From: Campylobacter sp. MG1
GTDB lineage: Bacteria; Campylobacterota; Campylobacteria; Campylobacterales; Campylobacteraceae
DNA length: 64,000 nucleotides
NCBI RefSeq assembly: GCF_026616895.1
Contig: NZ_JANYME010000005.1
Span: forward strand, 62,001-126,000
Direction: 5' to 3'
Part shown: positions 46,789 to 54,476 of the stretch, one piece after another
Layout: every line of letters begins with the position of its first letter
Numbering within the stretch: the stretch's first letter is position 1
Notes under the pieces: model-generated
The model's database searches: none
The model's input: only the letters and a program-made list of their open reading frames with translations
What the model was told of the DNA's origin: nothing
Position numbers and translations under genes: made by a program

Positions 46789-46799
46789 CCCCCCCCCCC
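46789..46799 (-). repeat. 11-base poly-G tract in a promoter
   Basis: Eleven consecutive C on the plus strand (G in the direction of the downstream gene), outside any reading frame. Upstream ATG frames stop before reaching it, so it does not switch a reading frame. Confidence 0.9.
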
Positions 46800-47203
46800 A
46801 GCTTAATTTTATATTAAATTTAAATTATTTTAAATAAAAAATAAATGATTAAACATAAAATTTAAAATACATATCATTTTTATAATATTGATTATCTATG
46901 TTTTTAGTAAGAAGCATAATATTTATAATTATAAAATTAATTTTTTTATTCATAAATATTTTATTAACTATACTTTATAAACTAGTATTTAAAGTAAATA
47001 TTATATATATTTTAATAAAATTAAAATTTTTAATATAAAGATAATAAAAATTGTAAGAGCGTTAATTTTTCACTTTTTATTTTATAATATTATTTTTTAT
47101 TGTCATAATTTTATTTATAAAAATTAAAAATAATCACTAGATATACCCAAAAGAATAAAAACTATTGTAATTAATACAATAATAAAAATAAAATTTACAA
47201 AAT

Positions 47204-47226
47204 AAGCTCTAATTAAATTAGAGCTT
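47204..47226 (-). terminator. yceI terminator
   Basis: AAGCTCTAA / TTAGAGCTT, 9-bp stem with a 5-base loop, followed on the minus strand by a T-rich tail. Confidence 0.8.
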
Positions 47227-47235
47227 TATAAATAA

Positions 47236-47802
47236 TTATTTTTTGTTAGCTTCAGCAAAAACTTTAACTTCTATTTTGTCGCCAACTATTTTATCGCTAG
47301 TTTCTTTAGCTACATTATAATCAGTTCTTAATAAATCAAGTTCTAATTCAAAACCTAATTTTGTTTTGCCATCAAATGTAGCAACACCAGTAATATCTAC
47401 ATCAAAAGCAACTTTTTTTGATACACCGTTTATTGTTAAAGTTCCGTGCATAACGCCTTCATCATCACTTTTTTTCTCATAATTTTCCATAACGAAAGTT
47501 AATTGTGGATTTTTTTCCATATTTAAAAAATCAGCACTTTTTACATGTTCATCTCTTTTAGAATTATTTGTATCTAAACTAGCTACATCTACACTTGCAT
47601 TAAATACTTTAAATACTTTATTTTCTTCATCAAAATCAATATTTGCATCAAAATTTTTAAAATTACCTTTAGTATTACTTACTAACATATGTTTTACTTT
47701 AAATTCAACACTTGTATGTGGCTTATCTAATAAAAATTCGCTAGCACTTAAGCCTGTAAAAAGTAATGAGCTTAACACTACAGAACATAAAATTTTTTTC
47801 AT
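47236..47802 (-). CDS. YceI-family periplasmic protein
   Basis: 188 residues: signal peptide (VVLSSLLFTGLSASE), then a YceI lipocalin-like barrel. Family landmarks are LDKPHTSVEFKVKHMLVSNTKG at the start of the barrel and EHVKSADFLNMEKNPQLTFV in the middle. These proteins bind isoprenoid lipids or amide-like compounds in the periplasm. A tRNA pair lies upstream. Function in Campylobacter not defined. Confidence 0.9.
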   Translation of the reverse strand: MKKILCSVVLSSLLFTGLSASEFLLDKPHTSVEFKVKHMLVSNTKGNFKNFDANIDFDEENKVFKVFNASVDVASLDTNNSKRDEHVKSADFLNMEKNPQLTFVMENYEKKSDDEGVMHGTLTINGVSKKVAFDVDITGVATFDGKTKLGFELELDLLRTDYNVAKETSDKIVGDKIEVKVFAEANKK

Positions 47803-47905
47803 AAAATCTCCTTCAATAAAAATGAAAAAGAATTGTAATCAATATTACATTTATTGTCAATAAAAAAAGTTAATAAGATAATTATTATCCTAAAAGAATT
47901 TAAAG

Positions 47906-47990
47906 TGGTGCGGATGAGAGGACTTGAACCTCCACGCATCGCTGCACCAGATCCTAAGTCTGGCGTGTCTGCCAATTTCACCACATCCGC
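47906..47990 (-). tRNA. tRNA-Leu (anticodon TAG)
   Basis: 85 bases including encoded CCA. Acceptor GCGGATG pairs with CATCCGC; anticodon arm CCAGA-CTTAGGA-TCTGG gives TAG; a long variable arm (GTGCAGCGATGC region) is as expected for class II leucine tRNA; T loop GTTCAAGTC. Confidence 0.95.
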
Positions 47991-47994
47991 TAAG

Positions 47995-48071
47995 TGGTAC
48001 GCCCAAGAGGATTCGAACCTCTGACCTACGGCTTAGAAGGCCGTTGCTCTATCCAGCTGAGCTATGAACGC
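47995..48071 (-). tRNA. tRNA-Arg (anticodon TCT)
   Basis: 77 bases including encoded CCA. Anticodon arm ACGGC-CTTCTAA-GCCGT gives TCT, and the T arm is AGAGG-TTCGAAT-CCTCT. The acceptor stem (GCGTTCA with TGGGCGT) has three G-U pairs, including the terminal one. It is 4 bases from tRNA-Leu and likely cotranscribed. Confidence 0.92.
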
Positions 48072-48127
48072 ACTAATAAAAATAAAACCTGTATCATATC
48101 TTATTAAAATTAAATTTAGCTTAAAAA

Positions 48128-49192
48128 TTATTTTTTAACAATTCTATTTCTACCTAAATTTTTTGCTTGATATAAACACTCATCAACTTTTGTAATATAT
48201 TCATCTAAAATATTACTAGCAAAATTTTGCCCAATATATAAAGCACCTATACTAACACTTGATTTTATATTTAATTCTAATATAGCATTTTGCTCATATT
48301 CTATTCTAAATTCTTCACAAATTTTAATAAATTTTTCTTGACTAATTTTATATGAAAAAATTAAAAATTCTTCTCCACCCCAGCGACAAATAAAATCTGT
48401 ATATTCTCTAAATTTTTTAAGCATTAAATTAGCACAAAGTTTTAAAACTTCATCACCAGCACTATGACCATAAGTATCATTAACTCTTTTAAAATAATCA
48501 ATATCCACTATTGCTAAATTTACATTATTTTTAACATCCAAATCTTCAATATTTTCTATAAAATACCAACGATTTTTAAGACCTGTTAAATAATCTATAT
48601 TTGCACTTTTATCTAGATAATTTATTAATGCTTCTTTACTTTCTAATTCTTCTAATCTTTTAACTCTTAACATATTTGACATTAAAATAAAACAAATACC
48701 AACAATGCTACCATGTAAAACATTTGATATAAATTTAACATCAGCATTAAATATATTAATTTTATATCCCAAAGAATAATCATTTATAGAAAATAAATAC
48801 ATCACAACTACATTATAAATACATCCAAAAAAAGCAACTAAATAATTTACCCACCACTTCTCATCAGCTGATAAATAACAATATGTAATAATAGGAAGTG
48901 TAAAATATGTAAAACCATATCCCCATCCAAAATAATACAAAGATGAAGTTGTATAAATTAACCCTACTAAGAAAATCATATGGACACAAAATCCCATTTT
49001 TTCTTTTTTAACAAATATCAAAGATATTAAATTAAAACATGCAAGAGTTAAATTCACTAAAAATAAATATGGGTAATCATTAAGCAACATAAAAATAGCC
49101 ATAAAAATATGAAAGAAAATAAAACCTGTAACTATCTGTCTTATTTGATTTAAACTATATAATATATTACTTCTTTTTAAAATAGATATCAT
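48128..49192 (-). CDS. Membrane diguanylate cyclase, type A copy 2
   Basis: 354 residues. Six or so membrane helices (residues about 20-185) then a GGDEF domain with DYLTGLKNRW, AIVDIDYFKRVNDTYGHSAGD and active-site RWGGEEFLIF. This should make cyclic di-GMP. The inhibitory RxxD site is absent (EYTD instead). The sensor region is not a named domain but includes FGWGYGFTYF. Last of four tandem genes; overlaps its neighbour by 4 bases. Pairs with the third gene (50252-51334) by sequence. Confidence 0.9.
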   Translation of the reverse strand: MISILKRSNILYSLNQIRQIVTGFIFFHIFMAIFMLLNDYPYLFLVNLTLACFNLISLIFVKKEKMGFCVHMIFLVGLIYTTSSLYYFGWGYGFTYFTLPIITYCYLSADEKWWVNYLVAFFGCIYNVVVMYLFSINDYSLGYKINIFNADVKFISNVLHGSIVGICFILMSNMLRVKRLEELESKEALINYLDKSANIDYLTGLKNRWYFIENIEDLDVKNNVNLAIVDIDYFKRVNDTYGHSAGDEVLKLCANLMLKKFREYTDFICRWGGEEFLIFSYKISQEKFIKICEEFRIEYEQNAILELNIKSSVSIGALYIGQNFASNILDEYITKVDECLYQAKNLGRNRIVKK

Positions 49193-50259
49193 ATTTGTCC
49201 TAGTAATATTAATTCAACTCTATTTTTGCCTGACTTTTTACCATTATAAAGTGCTGTATCAGCTTGAGATAACATATAATCTATACTTTCAACTCTTAGA
49301 GCATAACATATACCAAATGTAATAGTAGCCTTCTTAGAATTGTACCCATCGCTATGAATATAATTTGAAAAATCATTTTTTATATCATTGATTAATTTTT
49401 CAACTTCTTCAACATTCATACCTGTTAAAAATATTAAAAATTCTTCGCCACCCCATCTTGATACATAAGAATTTTTAATATCACTAATTTTATTTTTAAT
49501 TATATTAGCAGTATTTTTTAAAACTATATCACCGTATATATGCCCATACATATCATTAATATTTTTAAAATTATCAATATCACCCAACACTAAAACCATA
49601 GACCTTATTTTATCTTTTTGAAAATAATCATAATATTTAGATAAAATTTCATTCATTGCTTTGCGATTTAAAATTTTCGTTAAATAATCATAATCTACTT
49701 TAGCTTGTAATTTTGATTTTTCTTCATCTAATATTTTTGATTGATTTTTTTTATTATCACTTACGGCAATAGAATAAAAAATTACAATAAATGCAATTGC
49801 AAAAATATTTACAAAATATACTAAAAGCATATACTTGCTATCATAATTTGGTATATCTTTTGTAAGATAAAAAACTACTATTAATAAAATTATTTCTATA
49901 ATACCTATAATAAATGGATATTTAGAAGTTTTAAAATTATGCACATAGCCTAATGATAAAATAGCTATAAAAACATTTAAAAAACCATATCCTTGGCCAA
50001 CTATATAAGTACAACCTGCACAAGAAATTAGAATTGCAAAATGTGTAAAATATACACCTAAGTTATAAAATCTTTTAGATAATATTATAAAAAAAGCAAC
50101 AATTAAATTTACAATAAATTCAATAAATTTAAATTTTGCCATAGTTTCTATGTCTATAAAATAAAAAATAAGAAAATAAATAAAATGAGTAACAACTAAT
50201 AAAACCATAGTAACATTTACTAATGATTTTATATTATTTAATTGTTTTAACTCATACAT
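49189..50259 (-). CDS. Membrane diguanylate cyclase, type B copy 2
   Basis: 356 residues: about six membrane helices (with GQGYGFLNVF and YLTKDIPNYDSKYM), then a short coiled coil (DEEKSKLQAKV) and a GGDEF domain (DYLTKILNRKAMNE, VLGDIDNFKNINDMYGHIYGD, SRWGGEEFLIF). No RxxD inhibitory site. Closest to the first gene (51336-52400) in both sensor and catalytic parts. Confidence 0.9.
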   Translation of the reverse strand: MYELKQLNNIKSLVNVTMVLLVVTHFIYFLIFYFIDIETMAKFKFIEFIVNLIVAFFIILSKRFYNLGVYFTHFAILISCAGCTYIVGQGYGFLNVFIAILSLGYVHNFKTSKYPFIIGIIEIILLIVVFYLTKDIPNYDSKYMLLVYFVNIFAIAFIVIFYSIAVSDNKKNQSKILDEEKSKLQAKVDYDYLTKILNRKAMNEILSKYYDYFQKDKIRSMVLVLGDIDNFKNINDMYGHIYGDIVLKNTANIIKNKISDIKNSYVSRWGGEEFLIFLTGMNVEEVEKLINDIKNDFSNYIHSDGYNSKKATITFGICYALRVESIDYMLSQADTALYNGKKSGKNRVELILLGQI

Positions 50260-51334
50260 TGCAACTTATTACTTTTCTTTCTATTCTATTTCGTCCTGAG
50301 TTCTTAGCCAAATATAATAATTTATCAACTTCTTTCATATAATTATCAAAATTATCGTAAGAAAAACAACCGTCAATATGCATACATCCTATACTTACGC
50401 TTACATTTAATTCTTCTATAGCAAACTTTTTATTTGATAATTCTTGCCTAAATTCTTCACAAACATTATAAAAAACATCAATATTGCTAGAGTGCGCAAA
50501 TATTAAAAATTCTTCACCGCCCCAACGCGAAATCATATCAGTATATTTTGAAAACCTTTCATTTATCAATATAGCTACTGTTTTTAAAACCTCATCACCA
50601 ACATTATGACCATAAGTATCATTAACTTTTTTAAAGAAATCTATATCAACAAGTGCAAAATGTATTGGCTGATGATTATTAATAAATTTAATTCTTTCCA
50701 TAAAAGCCCATCTATTAAGCAAATGGGTTAATGGGTCAGTTGATGCACTAACTCTTAGTAACTCATTTATATTTTCTCTAATAATAATTGCTCTATTTTT
50801 TCTAACCTTTAAAAAATAAACAACAAAAATCATAATAACACACACAATAAAAGAATGAGTTATATAAAAAACAACATTAAAATTCATAGAATTAATATAA
50901 AATATATTATTTAATGAGTATTTTTTAAATTCCATAAAAAAATATAATAACTCAAAAATAAGCATCTCTAATATTGCTATAGAATAAATTAATTTTCTAC
51001 TTTGTATTTTGCCAACATAACAAAATGCTATACAAGGTATTATAAAATATTGAGCCCCAAAACTCCACCCAAAATAAAAAACCATAAAAATAGCATATAA
51101 AATACATACAATATGTAAAGAAAAAATTATAGAATTTATCTGGTGTGTCAATATTTGTCTATAAGAATAAGCATAAATTAGAGCTAGCGAACTATTAACA
51201 CAGGCTGGAAAAATATGATTATTATACAACATTAAAACAGCTAATAAAAAATATACAAATGTAAAAATTAATAAAATAAATTTACCAATCCTACCAGCTA
51301 CTTCTATATCATCGTTTTCTAAGAAACTTCCCAT
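50252..51334 (-). CDS. Membrane diguanylate cyclase, type A copy 1
   Basis: 360 residues: six membrane helices (FGWSFGAQYFIIP in the middle) and a GGDEF domain (DPLTHLLNRWAFMERI, ALVDIDFFKKVNDTYGHNVGD, SRWGGEEFLIF). The RxxD position reads KYTD. Shares NRW, EEFR and the C-terminal AKNSGRNRI ending with the last gene of the array. Overlaps the next gene by 8 bases. Confidence 0.9.
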   Translation of the reverse strand: MGSFLENDDIEVAGRIGKFILLIFTFVYFLLAVLMLYNNHIFPACVNSSLALIYAYSYRQILTHQINSIIFSLHIVCILYAIFMVFYFGWSFGAQYFIIPCIAFCYVGKIQSRKLIYSIAILEMLIFELLYFFMEFKKYSLNNIFYINSMNFNVVFYITHSFIVCVIMIFVVYFLKVRKNRAIIIRENINELLRVSASTDPLTHLLNRWAFMERIKFINNHQPIHFALVDIDFFKKVNDTYGHNVGDEVLKTVAILINERFSKYTDMISRWGGEEFLIFAHSSNIDVFYNVCEEFRQELSNKKFAIEELNVSVSIGCMHIDGCFSYDNFDNYMKEVDKLLYLAKNSGRNRIERKVISCNV

Positions 51335-51335
51335 T

Positions 51336-52400
51336 TTAACCTAACTTTACTACTTTTACCCTATTTTTACCTAAATATTTAGCATTATACAATGCTGAAT
51401 CAGCTTTAGTTATTAATAAATCCTTTAAAGTTTCACTCTGAGCGTAACTTATCCCTATAGAAACAGTTATATTTGATTCGTTTAAATTATCGGAATTGTT
51501 TAACTTTTCAATAATTGCTCTACTTTCTTCTAATAATTCAATAGCGTAATTATAATCATAATTTACAAATAAAATTACAAATTCCTCACCACCCCAACGA
51601 GATATAAATACATTTTTTAAATTTTTATATTGATTAATTAGTGATTGCGATACATTTTTTAAAACAATATCACCAAAATGATGTCCATAAGTATCATTTA
51701 AAATTTTAAAATTATCTAAATCAGCAATTGCAAAAATTAAAGAACTATTTTTCTTATCATTCAATTTTTTTATATTTTCATCTAATACATCATTCATTGC
51801 CCTACGATTTAATAATGAAGTTAAGTAGTCATATTCTGATTTATACTTTAAAAATTCTTTTTTATCATCTAATCTCTTTAAAATTCTTTCATTTTCTTTG
51901 TCGCTTAGCCATATATAAATTAAAACAGTAATAACCATAAAAAAGAAATTTGCTATATTTATATAGTGCATATAAGGATTTGGATAGTTAGGTTTATCTT
52001 TAGTAATCCATAACATAATAAAAAACATTAAAGTTTCAAATATACAAATTGCCAATGGAACAAATAAATTATTAAAATTTTGTATATATGCTAACGATAA
52101 TAAAAGAACTATTATCATAGAAAAGCCATATCCCCAACCTAAATGATAGGTTGAATAACAGCAAGAAAACAATATATCAAAATGTGCAAAAAGCATGGTA
52201 AGTGTATAACATCTATTTTTAAATAAAACAAAATATCCTAATATTAAAGCCAAAATTATTTGTATAATAGAAGGCGGTATCAAAAAATAAATTTCAGTTA
52301 TAAAAAAAGCAAATGTATATATCAAATGCACAAAAAATATAATAACAATGGTAAATTTTATAATTATTTCAAAATTATCTACTTTTTTGATTTTTTCCAT
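51336..52400 (-). CDS. Membrane diguanylate cyclase, type B copy 1
   Basis: 354 residues, first of the four-gene array. Membrane sensor with HLGWGYGFSMI and WITKDKPNYPNPYM, coiled-coil linker (ENERILKRLDDKKEFL), GGDEF domain with DYLTSLLNRRAMND, AIADLDNFKILNDTYGHHFGD and SRWGGEEFVILF. Active-site residues intact, no RxxD. Starts about 60 bases from tRNA-Sec, whose gap likely holds the array promoter. Confidence 0.9.
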   Translation of the reverse strand: MEKIKKVDNFEIIIKFTIVIIFFVHLIYTFAFFITEIYFLIPPSIIQIILALILGYFVLFKNRCYTLTMLFAHFDILFSCCYSTYHLGWGYGFSMIIVLLLSLAYIQNFNNLFVPLAICIFETLMFFIMLWITKDKPNYPNPYMHYINIANFFFMVITVLIYIWLSDKENERILKRLDDKKEFLKYKSEYDYLTSLLNRRAMNDVLDENIKKLNDKKNSSLIFAIADLDNFKILNDTYGHHFGDIVLKNVSQSLINQYKNLKNVFISRWGGEEFVILFVNYDYNYAIELLEESRAIIEKLNNSDNLNESNITVSIGISYAQSETLKDLLITKADSALYNAKYLGKNRVKVVKLG

Positions 52401-52460
52401 TATACACCTTAGTTTAAAGGACTTATTTTATCATATTTCACTGAACTTTAGTTTAAAACT

Positions 52461-52559
52461 TGGCTAGAGAGTGAAGGAATCGAACCCCCCGCAGAATAGT
52501 CAACTACCCCACCACAAGATTTGAAGTCTTAGGGCTACACCAGTAGGCCAAACTCTCCA
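52461..52559 (-). tRNA. selC: tRNA-Sec (selenocysteine, anticodon TCA)
   Basis: About 99 bases with encoded CCA. The anticodon arm CTAAGA-CTTCAAA-TCTTG gives TCA. The variable arm is long, and the acceptor is 8 bp (TGGAGAGT with ACTCTCTA) followed by discriminator G, as in other bacterial tRNA-Sec. T loop GTTCGATTC. Its presence implies UGA decoding as selenocysteine in this organism. Confidence 0.9.
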
Positions 52560-52589
52560 TAAAAAAGGCTTAGTTATAGCATAAAATGT

Positions 52590-53171
52590 TTAATATCTAT
52601 AACTTTTAATAAACTTTTCAAAATCACTTTTTGTATTCATATTTAAAAAAATATTATCATTTTTAAAGTTTAAAGTAATTGCACCTGACTTTATAAAAAA
52701 ATCTTTGATTTTGCAATTTTCATCTAATTCATCTAAATATTTTAAATCGCTCATCTTATAAAAACCACATAAAAAATGAGTTTTGATACTTTTTGCCACT
52801 ACTGAACTTTTATATCTTTTATGTTTATAAAAAAGTCTTTTTATAGAGCTTTTATTAATTTTTACAAAATCAACTGCAATTACAAAAACAGAATTTGAAT
52901 TAGGAATTTTAATATTTTTAAAAGTCTTTAAACCATTAATTGGATGAAAATATTCATAATTATCTTTTAAAAATTTACATTTTAAATCACTTGGCTTAGT
53001 CTTAGCACAAAAATATATTTCATTAAATAAAGGCTGCAATTTTTCATATAAATAATTAATCAGGCTAATTTCACGCTTTTTATAATTAAAGCGTAAATTA
53101 GCCTTATCTTGCCCCATTCTACTTGATTTTCCACCACCTAAAATTAGGCAAACGCTATTTTTAAAGCTCAT
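52590..53171 (-). CDS. mobA: Molybdenum cofactor guanylyltransferase
   Basis: 193 residues from the ATG at 53171, which overlaps the leuC end by 11 bases; longer in-frame extensions read into leuC and lack the family start. The nucleotide-binding loop LILGGGKSSRMGQDKANL is at residues 9-26. It adds GMP to molybdopterin for DMSO reductase-class enzymes such as formate dehydrogenase. Further motifs are FVIAVDFVKI (normally the metal-binding D) and SVVAKSIKTHFLCGFYK. AT-driven sequence drift elsewhere is marked. Confidence 0.87.
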   Translation of the reverse strand: MSFKNSVCLILGGGKSSRMGQDKANLRFNYKKREISLINYLYEKLQPLFNEIYFCAKTKPSDLKCKFLKDNYEYFHPINGLKTFKNIKIPNSNSVFVIAVDFVKINKSSIKRLFYKHKRYKSSVVAKSIKTHFLCGFYKMSDLKYLDELDENCKIKDFFIKSGAITLNFKNDNIFLNMNTKSDFEKFIKSYRY

Positions 53172-54414
53172 CAGGAGAACAAATATATCCTTTAATTGCA
53201 CTAGCAGCCGCAATTGCACTATTTGCAAGATAAACTTCTGAAGTTCTCGCACCCATACGACCTACGAAATTTCTATTCGTAGTTGATATACAACGCTCTC
53301 CATCAGCTAAAATCCCCATATACCCACCTAAACAAGCACCACAAGTTGGATTACTTACAACTGCACCAGCACTAGCAAATATATCCATTAAGCCTTCTTT
53401 TTGAGCTTGTAAAGCAATTTTGGTTGTAGCTGGAGTAATTATCATTCTTACATCTGAATGAACTTTTTTATCTTTTAAAATACTCGCTGCAATTCTTAAA
53501 TCACTTAGCCTTCCATTTGTGCATGAGCCTACAAATGCTTGGTCAATTTTTACCTTTTCACTTACAGCTTGTTTTATACTTTTACCATTACTTGGTAAGA
53601 ACGGATATGCTACAACAGGGTCAAGCTTGTCTAAATCAATCTCAATTACTCTTTCATAAACAGCATTTGGCAAATGGCTAAACTCAACGCCTTTTCTCTT
53701 TAAATCAACCGAGTTTAAAAACTCTCTTGTAACATTATCAACAGCACAAATTCCATTCTTTGCACCTGCTTCAATCGCCATATTACATAAACTAAAACGG
53801 CTATCCATATCAAGCTCTTCAATTCCAAAAAACTCTAATGATTTATATAAAGCCCCATCAACGCCTAAAATTCTAATAATTTCTAAAATTAAATCTTTTC
53901 CATAAACCCAAGGCTTTAATTTTCCACGAAATTGCACTTTAATAGCACTTGGCACTTTAAACCAGTTTTTACCTGTTATCATTGCATACGCTAAATCAGT
54001 GCTTCCCATTCCAGTAGCAAATGCTCCTAAAGCTCCGTGCGTACAGGTATGACTATCCGCTCCAATTATTACATCACCTGGACTAATAAGTCCATTTTCA
54101 GGTAAAAGTGCATGTTCAATACCCATATTTTTTTCATCAAAAAGATATTTTAAATTATGTTCTTTTGCAAAATCTCTACTAATTTTTGCTTGATTTGCAC
54201 TTAAAATATCTTTTGCAGGAATATAGTGGTCAAGCACAATTGCAAAACCATCAGGATTAGCTAATCTTGTAGCACCACTTTTTTTAAATTGTTTAATAGA
54301 AATTGGAGTTGTAATATCATTTCCTATTACCATATCAATAGGACAATCAATAATCTCACCTGCTCTTACTTCTTTTCCTATATGATGAGCAAATATTTGT
54401 TCTGTTAAAGTCAT
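53161..54414 (-). CDS. leuC: 3-isopropylmalate dehydratase large subunit
   Basis: 417 residues. [4Fe-4S] aconitase-family enzyme of leucine synthesis. Cluster cysteines are in SCTNGRLSDLR and NPTCGACLGGYMG; GADSHTCTHGALGAFATGMGS is the substrate-side block. The 417-residue length and MTLTEQIFAHH start put it in the archaeal/epsilon-type LeuC class. leuD is not adjacent in this window. AAAGGGAAA precedes the ATG. Confidence 0.95.
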   Translation of the reverse strand: MTLTEQIFAHHIGKEVRAGEIIDCPIDMVIGNDITTPISIKQFKKSGATRLANPDGFAIVLDHYIPAKDILSANQAKISRDFAKEHNLKYLFDEKNMGIEHALLPENGLISPGDVIIGADSHTCTHGALGAFATGMGSTDLAYAMITGKNWFKVPSAIKVQFRGKLKPWVYGKDLILEIIRILGVDGALYKSLEFFGIEELDMDSRFSLCNMAIEAGAKNGICAVDNVTREFLNSVDLKRKGVEFSHLPNAVYERVIEIDLDKLDPVVAYPFLPSNGKSIKQAVSEKVKIDQAFVGSCTNGRLSDLRIAASILKDKKVHSDVRMIITPATTKIALQAQKEGLMDIFASAGAVVSNPTCGACLGGYMGILADGERCISTTNRNFVGRMGARTSEVYLANSAIAAASAIKGYICSPDEL

Positions 54415-54434
54415 AGATTTCCCTTTTTTTCTAA

Positions 54435-54467
54435 TTTTATTAATTTTAGCCGTTAAAATTAATAAAA
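54435..54467. promoter_or_regulatory. 14-bp perfect inverted repeat between leuC and the NFACT gene
   Basis: TTTTATTAATTTTA and TAAAATTAATAAAA flank the loop GCCGT, in the 62-base divergent gap. The right arm runs into the AAAGGA of the plus-strand gene. Could be an operator or an mRNA hairpin masking that ribosome site. Confidence 0.5.
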
Positions 54468-54476
54468 GGATTAAAA

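Larger units (their letters stand above)
46751..47203. other. Long AT-rich intergenic region
   Basis: About 450 bases between the DUF2628 start and the yceI terminator. Apart from the poly-G promoter element at its left end, I see no gene, tRNA or clear structured RNA; the sequence is almost entirely A/T. Confidence 0.6.

Noticed and set aside
47799-47984. 61-codon frame on the minus strand over the tRNA-Leu gene
   Set aside because: It is the translation of the tRNA itself plus flanking bases; the tRNA fold is clear and no ribosome site precedes it.
52590-53252. Longer mobA start inside leuC
   Set aside because: The extra 27 residues are the shadow of leuC sequence; the nucleotide-binding loop is at its usual distance from the ATG at 53171.
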